Origin: Vibrio ostreae
Lineage (GTDB): Bacteria > Pseudomonadota > Gammaproteobacteria > Enterobacterales > Vibrionaceae
Reading direction: 5' to 3'
Assembly (NCBI RefSeq): GCF_019226825.1
Contig: NZ_CP076643.1
Location: 3,162,001-3,226,000, forward strand
DNA length: 64,000 nt
Below are positions 31,577-40,484 of this stretch, one piece after another. A program made the position numbers and the translations under genes. The notes below the pieces were generated by a model. The model was not told the DNA's origin. It saw only the letters and a list, made by a program, of their open reading frames with translations, and did no database searches. The stretch's first letter is position 1; each line of letters begins with the position of its first letter.

Positions 31577-32761
31577 GTGAACGAGGTGCACTGTTTTGAT
31601 GTGATTATCGCCGGTGGTGCGATGGCGGGCGCAACCCTGGCTCTGGCCCTGGACAAGCTCAGTCATGGCCGCTTATCCGTGGCGGTTGTAGAAGCATATC
31701 AGCCGGATCATGACCAGCATCCCGGGTTTGACGCCCGATCGATTGCGCTGTCGCATGGTACGGTGCAGATTTTAACCTCGTTAGGGCTGTGGCAGACCAT
31801 TGCCCCGGTCGCCTCACCGATTTCACATATTCATGTCTCGGATCGTGGCCATGCCGGTATGACCGATATCAGCAAGGACACACTCGCTATTGATGCCCTG
31901 GGGTATGTGGTTGAGCTGGCGGATGTGGGCCGTTTGTATGCCGGGTTAATCGAACAAAGCACTGCGATTCGGTTGTTTTGCCCGTCCAGCGTCACGTCGG
32001 TGGTGCGTCAGCACAACCAGGTGGAGGTGACGCTGAACAGCGGTGAACACCTGCAGGCTAAAATGCTGGTGGCGGCTGACGGTGCGGTTTCAACCTGTTG
32101 CGAACAGGTCGGCATGGCTCTGGCCGAGCATGATTTCGGTCAGGTGGCCGTGATTGCCAACGTGGTGGCCAGTGAAGCCCATCAGGGACGCGCGTTTGAG
32201 CGCTTTACCGAGCACGGCCCGGTGGCTTTACTGCCGATGCGTGATAATCGTCTGTCTCTGGTATGGTGTCTGCCGCCACAACTGGCCGAACAGGTGATGG
32301 CGCTGGATGATGCCGCTTTCATGGCGCAATTGCAGCAGGCGTTTGGCTGGCGGCTGGGCGCATTTGTCAAAGCCGGTAAACGCAGCGCTTATCCGCTGCT
32401 GCTGCGTCACCGTGAGCAGAATGTCTCACACCGGTTTGCGATTGTCGGTAATGCCGCGCAGACGCTGCATCCCATCGCGGGGCAGGGATTTAATCTTGGT
32501 ATCCGCGATGTAGCCTCTCTGGCCGAAGAGCTGACCCGAGGTGATGAGCTGGGCTGTTACGCGCAGTTGCACCGTTTTAGTCAGCGCCGCGCTGCGGATC
32601 GTCAGCACACCATTACGCTGACCTCGGCTCTGGTGCACCTGTTCTCCAATGATTTACTGGCACTGCGTATCGGCCGTAATCTTGGCCTGGCAGCGATGGA
32701 TAACCTGCCGCTTCTGAAATCTCCTTTACTGCGCCGCACTCTGGGCGTAGTGAATCGATAA
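31577..32761 (+). CDS. ubiH: 2-octaprenyl-6-methoxyphenol hydroxylase
   Basis: UbiH, about 394 residues, a flavoprotein monooxygenase of ubiquinone synthesis that adds the C1 hydroxyl group. The FAD-binding fold is seen in FDVIIAGGAMAGATLALAL; further motifs are DARSIALSHGT, AADGAVSTCCEQ and the second FAD site FAIVGNAAQTLHPIAGQGFNLGIRDVASLAEEL. A GTG at 31577 sits best relative to GAGG upstream; a GTG two codons earlier overlaps that site. It lies just after ygfB and is followed by ubiI, the normal order. Confidence 0.95.
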   Translation: MNEVHCFDVIIAGGAMAGATLALALDKLSHGRLSVAVVEAYQPDHDQHPGFDARSIALSHGTVQILTSLGLWQTIAPVASPISHIHVSDRGHAGMTDISKDTLAIDALGYVVELADVGRLYAGLIEQSTAIRLFCPSSVTSVVRQHNQVEVTLNSGEHLQAKMLVAADGAVSTCCEQVGMALAEHDFGQVAVIANVVASEAHQGRAFERFTEHGPVALLPMRDNRLSLVWCLPPQLAEQVMALDDAAFMAQLQQAFGWRLGAFVKAGKRSAYPLLLRHREQNVSHRFAIVGNAAQTLHPIAGQGFNLGIRDVASLAEELTRGDELGCYAQLHRFSQRRAADRQHTITLTSALVHLFSNDLLALRIGRNLGLAAMDNLPLLKSPLLRRTLGVVNR

Positions 32762-32776
32762 AGGGTATAAAAAATT

Positions 32777-34003
32777 ATGATGCAAAGCGTGGATATTGCG
32801 ATTGTTGGCGGCGGTATGGTCGGACTGGCTCTGGCTGCGGCATTTAAAGAGACTGATCTGCGAATCGCGGTAATTGAAGGCAAGATTCCCCACGAAGGGT
32901 TGAATGAACTGCCGGATGTACGCGTCTCTGCGCTCAGTCGCTCCAGTGAGATCATCCTCAGTAATCTAGGGGCCTGGCGTGGCATCATGAGTCGCCGTGC
33001 GGCGCCTTATCATGCGATGGAAGTGTGGGAACAGGACAGTTTTGCGCGGATTGAATTCAGTGCTAACCATCTCACTCAGCCAAATCTGGGCCATATTGTC
33101 GAAAACCGTGTGATTCAACTGGCGCTGCTCGACCAGGTCAAACAGCAATCCAATGTCTCGCTGTTTATGCCGGCTACCTGTCAGAACCTGGCGGTTGGCG
33201 AAAGCGAAGCGTGGCTGACTCTAAGTAATGGTCAGGCTCTGACGGCCAAGCTGGTGGTTGGTGCTGATGGCGCGAACTCCTGGGTGCGCAAACAGCTCGA
33301 TATCCCGCTCACTCACTGGGACTACGGCCACAGCGCGGTCGTGGCGAATGTGCGCACTGCAGAGCCGCATCAGTCGGTGGCGCGGCAGATTTTTACGCCG
33401 CAGGGCCCGCTGGCCTTTTTGCCGATGGGGCATCCGCTGATGAGTTCCATCGTCTGGTCGACCGAAACCTCGCGCGCAGAGCGCCTGGTCGCGATGGATG
33501 ATGCTTCATTCAACAAGGCGCTGACAACGGAATTTGATGTCAAACTCGGTTTGTGTGAAGTGGTTGGGGAACGCTATGCCTTCCCGCTTAAAATGCGTTA
33601 CGCGCGCGATTTTGCCGTTGAGCGGGTGGCTCTGGTCGGGGATGCTGCGCATACTATTCATCCGCTGGCCGGGCAGGGGGTGAACCTCGGATTGCTGGAT
33701 GCTGCCAGTCTGGCTCAGGAAGTGATGACACTGTGGGAGCAGGGACAGGATATCGGCACCAAGCGTAACTTACGCGGCTATGAACGCTGGCGCAAAGCCG
33801 AGGCCGCTAAAATGATTGCCGCCATGCAGGGTTTTAAAGATCTGTTTGCCGGTGATAATCCGGCCAAGAAACTGATTCGTGGCATTGGCATGCGCCTGGC
33901 GGGGCAGTTGCCTGGGGCGAAAGATGAAATTATGAAACATGCGCTGGGACTGAAAGGCGATCTGCCGCAGTTGGCCAAAGTCGCGCCTAAAAGCATGGTT
34001 TAG
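32777..34003 (+). CDS. ubiI: 2-octaprenylphenol hydroxylase UbiI (VisC)
   Basis: UbiI, 408 residues, the FAD monooxygenase that adds the C5 hydroxyl group in aerobic ubiquinone synthesis. Seen are VDIAIVGGGMVGLALAAAF, DVRVSALSRSSE, VGADGANSWVR and VALVGDAAHTIHPLAGQGVNLGLLDAASL. It is the sister of UbiH and both probably work in the Ubi complex at the inner membrane. It ends the transcript at a strong terminator. Confidence 0.94.
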   Translation: MMQSVDIAIVGGGMVGLALAAAFKETDLRIAVIEGKIPHEGLNELPDVRVSALSRSSEIILSNLGAWRGIMSRRAAPYHAMEVWEQDSFARIEFSANHLTQPNLGHIVENRVIQLALLDQVKQQSNVSLFMPATCQNLAVGESEAWLTLSNGQALTAKLVVGADGANSWVRKQLDIPLTHWDYGHSAVVANVRTAEPHQSVARQIFTPQGPLAFLPMGHPLMSSIVWSTETSRAERLVAMDDASFNKALTTEFDVKLGLCEVVGERYAFPLKMRYARDFAVERVALVGDAAHTIHPLAGQGVNLGLLDAASLAQEVMTLWEQGQDIGTKRNLRGYERWRKAEAAKMIAAMQGFKDLFAGDNPAKKLIRGIGMRLAGQLPGAKDEIMKHALGLKGDLPQLAKVAPKSMV

Positions 34004-34023
34004 TCTGGATAAGACGGAAAGTT

Positions 34024-34056
34024 AAAAGGGTTGGCGTAAAAGCCAACCCTTTTTTG
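34024..34056. terminator. ubiI terminator (bidirectional)
   Basis: AAAAGGGTTGGC pairs with GCCAACCCTTTT, with Ts after it. It also lies just after the ytfK stop on the other strand. Confidence 0.93.
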
Positions 34057-34072
34057 TTTGCGGGAACTCAGG

Positions 34073-34279
34073 TTATGCATAGGCGCAGCGCAAGCGCATA
34101 ATTTCCTGGTTGACCTCTTTGACGGTCTGGTAATGGCGTGATTCAGCACGCTCCGGCAAGATCAGCTTGCCGTTATCAAATTCAAACTTACCGACACCGT
34201 AGATATAGATTCGACCTTTAAAAAGACGACTAACATGTTTAGCTATCATACCAGGTGTATAGCGCTTAAACAGTCTCAT
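34073..34279 (-). CDS. ytfK: DUF1107 protein YtfK
   Basis: A 68-residue basic protein matching E. coli YtfK in length and pattern (RLFKRYTPGMIAKHVSRLFKGRIYIYGVGKFEFDNGKLI, then EVNQEIMRL). In E. coli YtfK binds SpoT and tips it towards (p)ppGpp synthesis under phosphate or fatty-acid starvation. It is transcribed alone, convergent with ubiI. Its presence is of interest here because relA in this window is frameshifted. Confidence 0.88.
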   Translation of the reverse strand: MRLFKRYTPGMIAKHVSRLFKGRIYIYGVGKFEFDNGKLILPERAESRHYQTVKEVNQEIMRLRCAYA

Positions 34280-34842
34280 TTCTCGATCCTTTCTTTGTTG
34301 CTGCGCTGCATAGTATACGAATAAACCCGCTTCAAGAGTGTGATGGCCCGGGGATACCTGCAGCGAATATCAAATTACATGGATATTTGTGCTGCTACGT
34401 GCAAATTTGCCGATGAGTATCCATTTTTATGTGACTTTAACCCAGCAAAACAGCAGTTAATTTGGTTTCTTCAGTCAGAGCGCCGCTATTTAGCCAAAGT
34501 AATGTGACACTGTTAAGAATAGTTGTCCTGAATTAAAAGGTGTAAGAAACATGTCATTATTTGCATAAAAAAAAGCCCGCAGTCAGATGCGGGCCAAATA
34601 GTCACAGATGCATTACACAAAAAGTGGATGTCCTGAAACAATCAGTGGATTCACTTTTTTGTTGGAGAAGGATATCAACCGAGTCGTACCTCTGATTGAA
34701 CTTTACCAACGTCGAGAGAGTAAACGAAAATCTGGCGTGTGACTATTTATGTTTTAACATTGGATAAAAATTCACGATCCAATGATGCTAAATTGGAGGT
34801 GGATCACGATCACATGTAATGGATTACACGGATTTGCATCAC
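34280..34842. other. Intergenic region with several inverted repeats
   Basis: A 560-base AT-rich gap between two minus-strand genes, without a convincing gene. It holds a strong minus-strand terminator (34567-34594), a long hairpin (CAAAAAGTG/CACTTTTTTG, 34619-34662), an 8-bp inverted repeat CATTGGAT/ATCCAATG (about 34759-34785) and, near 34800, a partial CRP-like site (TGTGATCGTGATCCAC on the minus strand). The part 34280-34560 should contain the ytfK promoter; I see no clear one. Confidence 0.55.
34567..34745 (-). ncRNA. Candidate small RNA or long 3' UTR with terminator
   Basis: On the minus strand a strong Rho-independent terminator, GCCCGCA/TGCGGGC followed by eight Ts (34567-34594), lies about 250 bases after the YbaK-family gene, far for an ordinary gene terminator. 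Between them are a stable hairpin (34619-34662) and no reading frame. This shape (hairpin, single-stranded linker, terminator with long U-tail) is that of Hfq-bound small RNAs. I do not recognise a known family; the 5' end is a guess. Confidence 0.4.
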
Positions 34843-35322
34843 TTAATCACGTTGAATATGTGCAAACTGTGGCTGACAAAGTTGAATCAGATCGTTTGGC
34901 GCCAGGCCGATCCCGGCCATTAACGATCCGCTGCTGATCGTAACCATGCGGTGCGCACAGATGGCATGATCAAAAATGACCGGCATCGGTGTACGCAGCA
35001 AGAGCGGGGTCACGGTTCCTATCCGGTAACCGGTGATCGCTTCCACCTGGCTGAGATCAACACAGGTCATACGGCGCCAGTTGAGCAGGGCTCGAACCTT
35101 TTTCGGATCCACGCTGCGATCGCCGGGCGTACAGGCCAGGGCAAATCGATCACTCATATCGCGCAGCAGGATGCATTTCACCATTTGGGCAGGGTTGATA
35201 CCACGCTGATGTGCGGCATCTTCTATTGTCTGAGCTGCGCTGTGGTGAGGCAGCAGGTGATAGGCCACCTGCTGCTGGTCGAGATACTCAGTGAGCGGGG
35301 TGCGCAGTGAGTTATTCATCAT
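34843..35322 (-). CDS. YbaK/EbsC-family aminoacyl-tRNA deacylase
   Basis: A 159-residue protein of the YbaK/ProX superfamily, which removes wrongly attached amino acids from tRNA. Family marks are [24 protein letters not shown], with the conserved lysine, and [15 protein letters not shown]. The C-terminal loop [11 protein letters not shown] differs from the GG-x-x-H of classical YbaK, so the exact substrate (Cys-tRNA-Pro or another) is open. Its start overlaps the last codons of ygfZ by 11 bases, so both are translated from one message. Confidence 0.85.
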   Translation of the reverse strand: MMNNSLRTPLTEYLDQQQVAYHLLPHHSAAQTIEDAAHQRGINPAQMVKCILLRDMSDRFALACTPGDRSVDPKKVRALLNWRRMTCVDLSQVEAITGYRIGTVTPLLLRTPMPVIFDHAICAHRMVTISSGSLMAGIGLAPNDLIQLCQPQFAHIQRD

Positions 35323-36283
35323 CTAAAGAATAAGGCAGGGCTTCAATCACCCAGCGCGTATTCGGTTGAGCGGTCAGACGTAACTCAGTACCGGCCTCAA
35401 GATTATTGGGCAGGACAATCAGGCCGATGGCGCTGTTATCAGAGAAGGTGTAATGTGCCATCAGATGGCCGGCACTGCGCCAGTTGTCACCAACCGAGCG
35501 TTCCATCTGCTGCGCTTCATCAGTAGACAGCGGCTCATTCACATCACCGCGCACTATGTACATCGCACGTTTGTTGATACCGCGATATTTTGCCCGGGCA
35601 ACGGTTTCCTGACCGGTATAGCAGCCTTTACTGAAACTGATACCGCCCAATGCCTGCACATTGACCGCCTGCGGAATATGTTCGCTTTGCTCAGAGCGTT
35701 CAATCACCGGAATCGCTTCTTCGATATCAAAACGGGTCCACAGGGTCGCATCCGCTTTGACCGCTTCACTTTGGCTGACCAGTTGTGCAGCGTGATCTTC
35801 ATTCAGCAGCAGTAACCAGCGCTGGGCGCTGATCCGCACCGCCGTACCACCTTCGATGGCACGGACGTCACCTTCGCTGTTACTCAAGCTATTAATGTAG
35901 GCGTCAGCGCCGTTGCCCATGACGCCCAGTGCCACATCCTGGCTGTGCGTCAGTTCGATCTTAGAGAAAATCGCGTATTTTTTCAGTTCGCGCAGTTCCG
36001 CTTCAATTGCCGATACAGGTTGGAACATCGCGTAACCATCATGGTGATGGAACAGACGAAATACCGACCATACCTTGCCTTTGGCGTCGCAATGCGCGCC
36101 GAAGGTGGATTGTTGGCTTTGCAGCGATACCACATCGCAGGTCACCTGACCTTGCAGGTAGCTTTTTTTATCCGCACCAACGGCAGTAATCGCACCCCAG
36201 TTATCCAGATGGGTCAGCATCAGGTCTGGCAGGGCATCAGTTGGTTTGACGCGCAGCGGAGCAAATGTGTTTTTCCAGTTCAT
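35312..36283 (-). CDS. ygfZ: tRNA-modifying folate-binding protein YgfZ
   Basis: YgfZ, 323 residues from the ATG at 36283 ([10 protein letters not shown]) with AAGGAT directly upstream; the frame runs 44 codons further without support. It is a folate-binding protein related to the T-protein of glycine cleavage and helps make or repair certain iron-sulfur enzymes, among them the tRNA methylthiotransferase MiaB. The signature KGCYTGQE with its redox cysteine is present near residue 230. It lies divergent from sdhE, an arrangement conserved in gammaproteobacteria. Confidence 0.95.
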   Translation of the reverse strand: MNWKNTFAPLRVKPTDALPDLMLTHLDNWGAITAVGADKKSYLQGQVTCDVVSLQSQQSTFGAHCDAKGKVWSVFRLFHHHDGYAMFQPVSAIEAELRELKKYAIFSKIELTHSQDVALGVMGNGADAYINSLSNSEGDVRAIEGGTAVRISAQRWLLLLNEDHAAQLVSQSEAVKADATLWTRFDIEEAIPVIERSEQSEHIPQAVNVQALGGISFSKGCYTGQETVARAKYRGINKRAMYIVRGDVNEPLSTDEAQQMERSVGDNWRSAGHLMAHYTFSDNSAIGLIVLPNNLEAGTELRLTAQPNTRWVIEALPYSLDDE

Positions 36284-36550
36284 ATCCTTCACCTGGGTGA
36301 AATCTCGTTTCACTTCATACTTCTGTCGGTTATTGCAGCGCGTTGAAAGCCACGACCTGATGTTAGGGCAGGTTGGCGGATGGAATCCCGGCTGCAACGA
36401 TGTTGGTTTTAACAATCATGTTGTTTTAACAATATGGTAATCTGGTTCAAGTTTTTTGTCAGCATCAACAGGGACTGTGACTGAGTTACTAGTTGAGCGC
36501 CTTGTCTGTTGATAGACTTGGCGCAAATAATCATAAGGTGAGGATAACCG

Positions 36551-36811
36551 ATGTACACCCCGGAAGAAAAAGCGCGAATCAAATGGGCATGCCGCCGCGG
36601 AATGCTGGAGCTTGACGTAGTCATCATGCCATTCTTCGAAGAGTGTTTTGACTCTCTGACTGAATCAGAACAACAAGACTTTGTTTCCCTGCTGGAGTGT
36701 GATGATCCGGACTTGTTTACCTGGGTCATGGGGCATGGACGCTCTGAAAATCTCGGCCATGCGTCGATGGTGGACAAGATTGTCGCTCATAACCTCGGCA
36801 AAGTCCGTTAA
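36551..36811 (+). CDS. sdhE: FAD assembly factor SdhE
   Basis: SdhE (YgfY), 86 residues, helps attach FAD covalently to the flavoprotein subunit of succinate dehydrogenase. The RGMLELD motif near residue 16, with the key R-G-x-x-E, is present, as are FVSLLECDDPDLFTWVMG and the length. The next gene, ygfX, starts inside its end. Confidence 0.95.
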   Translation: MYTPEEKARIKWACRRGMLELDVVIMPFFEECFDSLTESEQQDFVSLLECDDPDLFTWVMGHGRSENLGHASMVDKIVAHNLGKVR

Positions 36812-37172
36812 GCTCTACCTATTTCCCTCCTTCTACGCCCACATCGTTGCGCTGTTACAATTTAACATGCTGATATGGGCGTTGCTTATCTCCGCCATCC
36901 CTGTTGTTGTTAGTTTGGTTATTATTGCGATATGGCTGCGTGTGGCGCTGTGTGGCTGGCTGACGCCGACCCTGAGCGGAGCCGTGGACATCGATTTTTC
37001 CGGCCGGTTGCGGACGCAGGATAACGATGAACCTATTCGCTCGGTTGGCTTTAAGTTTGCGTTTGCTTTTGTGGTTATCGTCACGCCGCAACGGCGTTGG
37101 CTGTTGTGGCGTGATAGCTGTCGCGACGGCGATTATCGTCAGCTACTGGTGAGACTAAAACGGGAGCTGTGA
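36759..37172 (+). CDS. ygfX: Membrane protein YgfX (CptA-like)
   Basis: A membrane protein of about 137 residues by the ATG at 36759, or 130 by a TTG at 36780; neither has a good ribosome binding site and the start is uncertain. Its beginning overlaps sdhE by about 50 bases in another frame. Two neighbouring hydrophobic segments (FNMLIWALLISAIPVVVSLVIIAIWLRVALCG) precede a cytoplasmic part ending RRWLLWRDSCRDGDYRQLLVRLKREL, the usual YgfX ending with W-R-D and Y-R-x-L. In E. coli YgfX has been called a toxin against MreB/FtsZ paired with SdhE, a claim still debated. Confidence 0.78.
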   Translation: MRRWWTRLSLITSAKSVKLYLFPSFYAHIVALLQFNMLIWALLISAIPVVVSLVIIAIWLRVALCGWLTPTLSGAVDIDFSGRLRTQDNDEPIRSVGFKFAFAFVVIVTPQRRWLLWRDSCRDGDYRQLLVRLKREL

Positions 37173-37194
37173 CGTTCCCGTTGCTATGATGAGG

Positions 37195-38808
37195 TTATTG
37201 CTGGTCCGGTGTCAGTATGGTCGGACCGCTGTCAGGCTGCAGTTGCGGATAGTCCAGAGTGTAATGCAGGCCGCGGCTCTCTTTACGTTGCATTGCGCAG
37301 CGTACCATCAGCTCCGCGACCTGGAGCAGGTTACGCAGTTCGAGCAGGTTATTGGATACCCGGAAGTTACTGTAATACTCATGGGTTTCCTGTTGCAGCA
37401 GTTGAATGCGGCGCAGGGCTCGTTCGAGGCGTTTGTCGGTGCGAACGATACCCATGTAGTCCCACATAAACAGACGCAGCTCGTGCCAGTTATGCTGGAT
37501 GACCACTTCCTCGTCGGAACAGGTAACCTGGCTTTCATCCCAGCTTGGTACTTCCGGCGCTAAAGTCGCTTCTTTAACTTTACTGAGGATATCTTTCGCG
37601 GCTGACCAGGCGTAGACCACACATTCAAGCAGAGAGTTTGAGGCCATACGATTGGCACCATGCAGGCCGGTATAGCTTACTTCACCAATCGCATACAGCT
37701 GCCGGAGGTCGGTCTGGCCCTGCTGATTGACCATCACCCCGCCACAGGTGTAGTGCGCCGCCGGTACAATCGGAATCGGCTCTTTGGTCATATCGATGCC
37801 GAGATCCATCAGACGGCTGTAAATCATCGGGAAATGTTTCTCGATAAAATCGGCCGGTTTATGGCTGATGTCGAGATACATGCAGTCGGCGCCGAGACGT
37901 TTCATCTCGTAGTCGATGGCCCTGGCGACTACATCACGCGGTGCCAGTTCGCCACGCTCATCAAAGTCCGGCATAAAGCGTGAGCCGTCAGGACGGCGCA
38001 GGTAAGCGCCTTCGCCGCGCAGGGCTTCGGTGAGCAGGAAGTTGCGAGCATCCGGATGATAAAGGCAGGTCGGATGGAATTGGTTGAATTCCAGGTTCGC
38101 CACCCGACAGCCGGCGCGCCAGGCGATCGCAATGCCGTCACCGGAAGAGACATCCGGGTTGGACGTGTACTGATACACTTTAGATGCGCCGCCGGTGGCC
38201 AGGACAACAAACTTAGAGCGAATCACTTCAACGTGTTCGTCATTCCGGTTCCAGACATAAGCGCCAATCACTTTTTTCTCGTCACCACCGACTTTGTCTT
38301 CGGTGATCAAATCCAGAGCGTTGTAGCGTTCGAACAGAGTAATGTTAGGGTGATTATGAACGTTATCCTGCAAGGATGTCTGCACCGCCATGCCTGTAGC
38401 ATCAGCAGCATGCAGAATGCGGCGATGGCTGTGGCCACCTTCGCGGGTCAGGTGATAACGGGGTTCTTCATCATCGCTGCTGTCTTCTTCTTTATCGAAC
38501 GGGACACCACCGTCAATCAGCCATTGCACGCACTCTTTGGCATGTTCAGCGATAAAACGCACTGTGTCTGGTTCACAAAGACCGGCACCGGCGATCAAAG
38601 TGTCCTCGACATGTGAGTCGATACTGTCCGATTCGTCAAAAACCGCGGCAATACCGCCCTGAGCATAATACGTTGACCCTTCACTGCGCGGGCCTTTACT
38701 CAAAACGATGACTTTACAGTGTTTGGCGACACGCAGCGCTAACGACAAACCTGCTGCTCCGCTGCCCACAACTAATACATCACACTGATGTTCTCGGTTG
38801 GCGTTCAT
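37195..38808 (-). CDS. nadB: L-aspartate oxidase
   Basis: NadB, 537 residues from the ATG at 38808 ([10 protein letters not shown]); the frame is open another 52 codons but the family starts here. It oxidises aspartate to iminoaspartate with FAD, the first step of NAD synthesis. Seen are [34 protein letters not shown], the substrate stretch [17 protein letters not shown], and [20 protein letters not shown]. It is divergent from rpoE, a conserved arrangement. The upstream leader can form a long hairpin. Confidence 0.96.
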   Translation of the reverse strand: MNANREHQCDVLVVGSGAAGLSLALRVAKHCKVIVLSKGPRSEGSTYYAQGGIAAVFDESDSIDSHVEDTLIAGAGLCEPDTVRFIAEHAKECVQWLIDGGVPFDKEEDSSDDEEPRYHLTREGGHSHRRILHAADATGMAVQTSLQDNVHNHPNITLFERYNALDLITEDKVGGDEKKVIGAYVWNRNDEHVEVIRSKFVVLATGGASKVYQYTSNPDVSSGDGIAIAWRAGCRVANLEFNQFHPTCLYHPDARNFLLTEALRGEGAYLRRPDGSRFMPDFDERGELAPRDVVARAIDYEMKRLGADCMYLDISHKPADFIEKHFPMIYSRLMDLGIDMTKEPIPIVPAAHYTCGGVMVNQQGQTDLRQLYAIGEVSYTGLHGANRMASNSLLECVVYAWSAAKDILSKVKEATLAPEVPSWDESQVTCSDEEVVIQHNWHELRLFMWDYMGIVRTDKRLERALRRIQLLQQETHEYYSNFRVSNNLLELRNLLQVAELMVRCAMQRKESRGLHYTLDYPQLQPDSGPTILTPDQQ

Positions 38809-38879
38809 AAAATGTTTATATTCCCGAACTAGAGTAGAGCTGTCCTGCTCTGCTGCAAAATTAATTATGTCTGTCCTTT

Positions 38880-38920
38880 CATGCTTAGTCAGGTGCATGT
38901 GCCGCATCTGACAAAGCATG
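38880..38920 (-). promoter_or_regulatory. Long hairpin in the nadB leader
   Basis: CATGCTT/AAGCATG (outer 7 bp), a 2x2 internal loop, then TCAGGTGC/GCATCTGA (inner 8 bp with one G-T) and a 7-base loop. It lies about 70 bases before the nadB start and has no T-run after it. It may be an mRNA control element or a protein-binding site. Confidence 0.45.
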
Positions 38921-38932
38921 GAGAAGCGCTGC

Positions 38933-38952
38933 GCGCACAAAATAATGTGCGC
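38933..38952. promoter_or_regulatory. Inverted repeat, possible operator
   Basis: GCGCACA (38933-38939), 6-base AT spacer, TGTGCGC (38946-38952). A perfect 7-bp dyad just upstream of the leader hairpin, suitable as a dimeric repressor site for nadB. No regulator is assigned. Confidence 0.35.
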
Positions 38953-39125
38953 TGACCCGAACATACCCGTATGGACTATGAGGGTATCATCATCGCGCCA
39001 AAAGCAATACTTTATAAATACTATTGTCTTTTGTGATTGCTGTCCCCAATATCAGGGGAGAATCCCAACAATTTAGATTACATCACATTGCACCGGGAAA
39101 AAGGTAAAATTTTTCACCGGGTGTT

Positions 39126-39153
39126 GAACTTTCCCTGCGCGATTGAGTCACAA
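39126..39153 (+). promoter_or_regulatory. Sigma-E-type promoter of rpoE
   Basis: GAACTT (39126-39131), 16-base spacer, TCACAA (39148-39153), a good match to the sigma-E consensus GAACTT-N16-TCTGA, about 100 bases before rpoE. It implies autoregulation, as in other gammaproteobacteria. Confidence 0.7.
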
Positions 39154-39251
39154 TAGTGCTCATGTAAGCAGTGGTGTCAAGACAGCATTCTGCATAATTA
39201 GTGCCCATATCTGAGAAGGTAGGGGAGATAACAATAGGAGTAACCGCTCGA

Positions 39252-39824
39252 ATGAACGAGCAGCTGACCGATCAAGTGTTGATTGAGCGAGTTCAGAATG
39301 GCGATAAGCAGGCATTTAATCTTCTGGTGCTGAGATATCAGAACAAAGTATGCAATCTTATCTCCAGGTATGTGAGCAATTCAGGTGATGTAGCCGACGT
39401 AGCGCAGGAAGCGTTTATTAAAGCGTATCGGGCGATCCCCACATTTCGTGGCGAGAGTGCCTTCTATACCTGGCTGTACCGTATTGCTGTCAATACCGCG
39501 AAAAATCACATCGTGGCGCAAAACCGCCGCCCGCCGGCAAGCGATGTTGATGCTGAAGAAGCTGAATTTTACGAAAGCGGTAACGCGCTTAAAGAAATAT
39601 CGAACCCAGAAAACATTACGCTGTCCAAAGAGTTAAAGCAGGCGGTGTTTCATGCGATAGAAGCGTTACCTGAAGATTTAAAAACCGCGATGACGTTACG
39701 CGAGCTTGATGGCTTGAGTTACGAAGATATCGCAGAAGTCATGGATTGCCCCGTAGGTACGGTGCGTTCTCGTATCTTCCGTGCTCGTGAAGCGGTAGAA
39801 AAGAGAATCCGTTCTCTTTTATAG
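39252..39824 (+). CDS. rpoE: RNA polymerase sigma factor RpoE (sigma-E)
   Basis: RpoE, 190 residues from the ATG at 39252 (MNEQLTDQVL), with AGGAG 11 bases upstream. It is the extracytoplasmic-function sigma factor for envelope stress. Region 2 (NLLVLRYQNKVCNLISRYV, DVAQEAFIKAYRAIPTFRGESAFYTWLYRIAVNTAKN) and region 4 (LRELDGLSYEDIAEVMDCPVGTVRSRIFRAREAV) are complete. It heads rpoE-rseA-rseB-rseC. Confidence 0.98.
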   Translation: MNEQLTDQVLIERVQNGDKQAFNLLVLRYQNKVCNLISRYVSNSGDVADVAQEAFIKAYRAIPTFRGESAFYTWLYRIAVNTAKNHIVAQNRRPPASDVDAEEAEFYESGNALKEISNPENITLSKELKQAVFHAIEALPEDLKTAMTLRELDGLSYEDIAEVMDCPVGTVRSRIFRAREAVEKRIRSLL

Positions 39825-39854
39825 CGCAAACCAGCAAATTTAATGGTGAAAAGA

Positions 39855-40484
39855 ATGGCTGACAAAGAAAAACTTTCAGCGCTCATGGATGGAGAGCTGG
39901 TCGATAAGCTGCTAATTCAGGAATTAGCCAGCGACAAGGACAGTCTCGATACGTGGAAGAATTACCACCTGATTGGTGATGTAATGCGTGGCGAGGCACC
40001 TGAACGGCCAGAGTGGAATATCGCTGAAAGGGTTGCCTTGGCGTTGGAAAACGAACCTGCGCACACCCTGCATCACGCTGCTCATGCCAATGTTACCCAG
40101 CTTGACCAAGTCCGGATCGAAGAACAGCCGCAGCCGAAACAGGCGCGTCGTCAGCTTCCGGGCTGGTTGTCCCAGTTTGGTCAGGTCGCAGTGGCGGCTT
40201 GTGTCTCTTTAGCGGTAATCATTGGTGTACAGCAATATGGCGGCAGCGACAGCGCAGGCGCGCAGGATCAGCAGTTGCCTGTCCTGCAGACCATCCCGTT
40301 TTCCGGCAGTGCTGAGCCAGTAAGTCTGACCCGTGACTCAATGGAAAGACACAGTTCGGAAGCGAACGTGCAGGAACAGCGCCGTCGTGTGAATGCGTTG
40401 CTGCAAGACTATGAACTTCAATTAAGATTGAATAGTGAGAGCCTGAGCGCTCAACCAGATTCAGTTGAACCGGTAGTTGAATGA
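39855..40484 (+). CDS. rseA: Anti-sigma-E factor RseA
   Basis: RseA, 209 residues from the ATG at 39855 (MADKEKLSALMDGE); an ATG four codons earlier is less well placed. The N-terminal cytoplasmic domain binds sigma-E (LSALMDGELVD, WKNYHLIGDVMRGE), one transmembrane helix lies near residues 112-130 (FGQVAVAACVSLAVIIGV), and the C-terminal part is periplasmic. Stress-driven cutting by DegS and RseP frees sigma-E. Its stop overlaps the rseB start (ATGA). Confidence 0.95.
   Translation: MADKEKLSALMDGELVDKLLIQELASDKDSLDTWKNYHLIGDVMRGEAPERPEWNIAERVALALENEPAHTLHHAAHANVTQLDQVRIEEQPQPKQARRQLPGWLSQFGQVAVAACVSLAVIIGVQQYGGSDSAGAQDQQLPVLQTIPFSGSAEPVSLTRDSMERHSSEANVQEQRRRVNALLQDYELQLRLNSESLSAQPDSVEPVVE

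Larger units (their letters stand above)
38809..39251. other. Divergent nadB-rpoE intergenic region
   Basis: About 440 bases with the nadB leader hairpin (38880-38920), an inverted repeat (38933-38952) and the sigma-E-type promoter of rpoE (39126-39153). I see no small gene here. Confidence 0.6.

Noticed and set aside
36284..36415. 44 extra N-terminal residues for YgfZ
   Set aside because: No ribosome binding site; the family length is matched by the ATG at 36283.
36681..36758. Longer N-terminus for ygfX
   Set aside because: It would be fully inside sdhE and the residues do not resemble the family.
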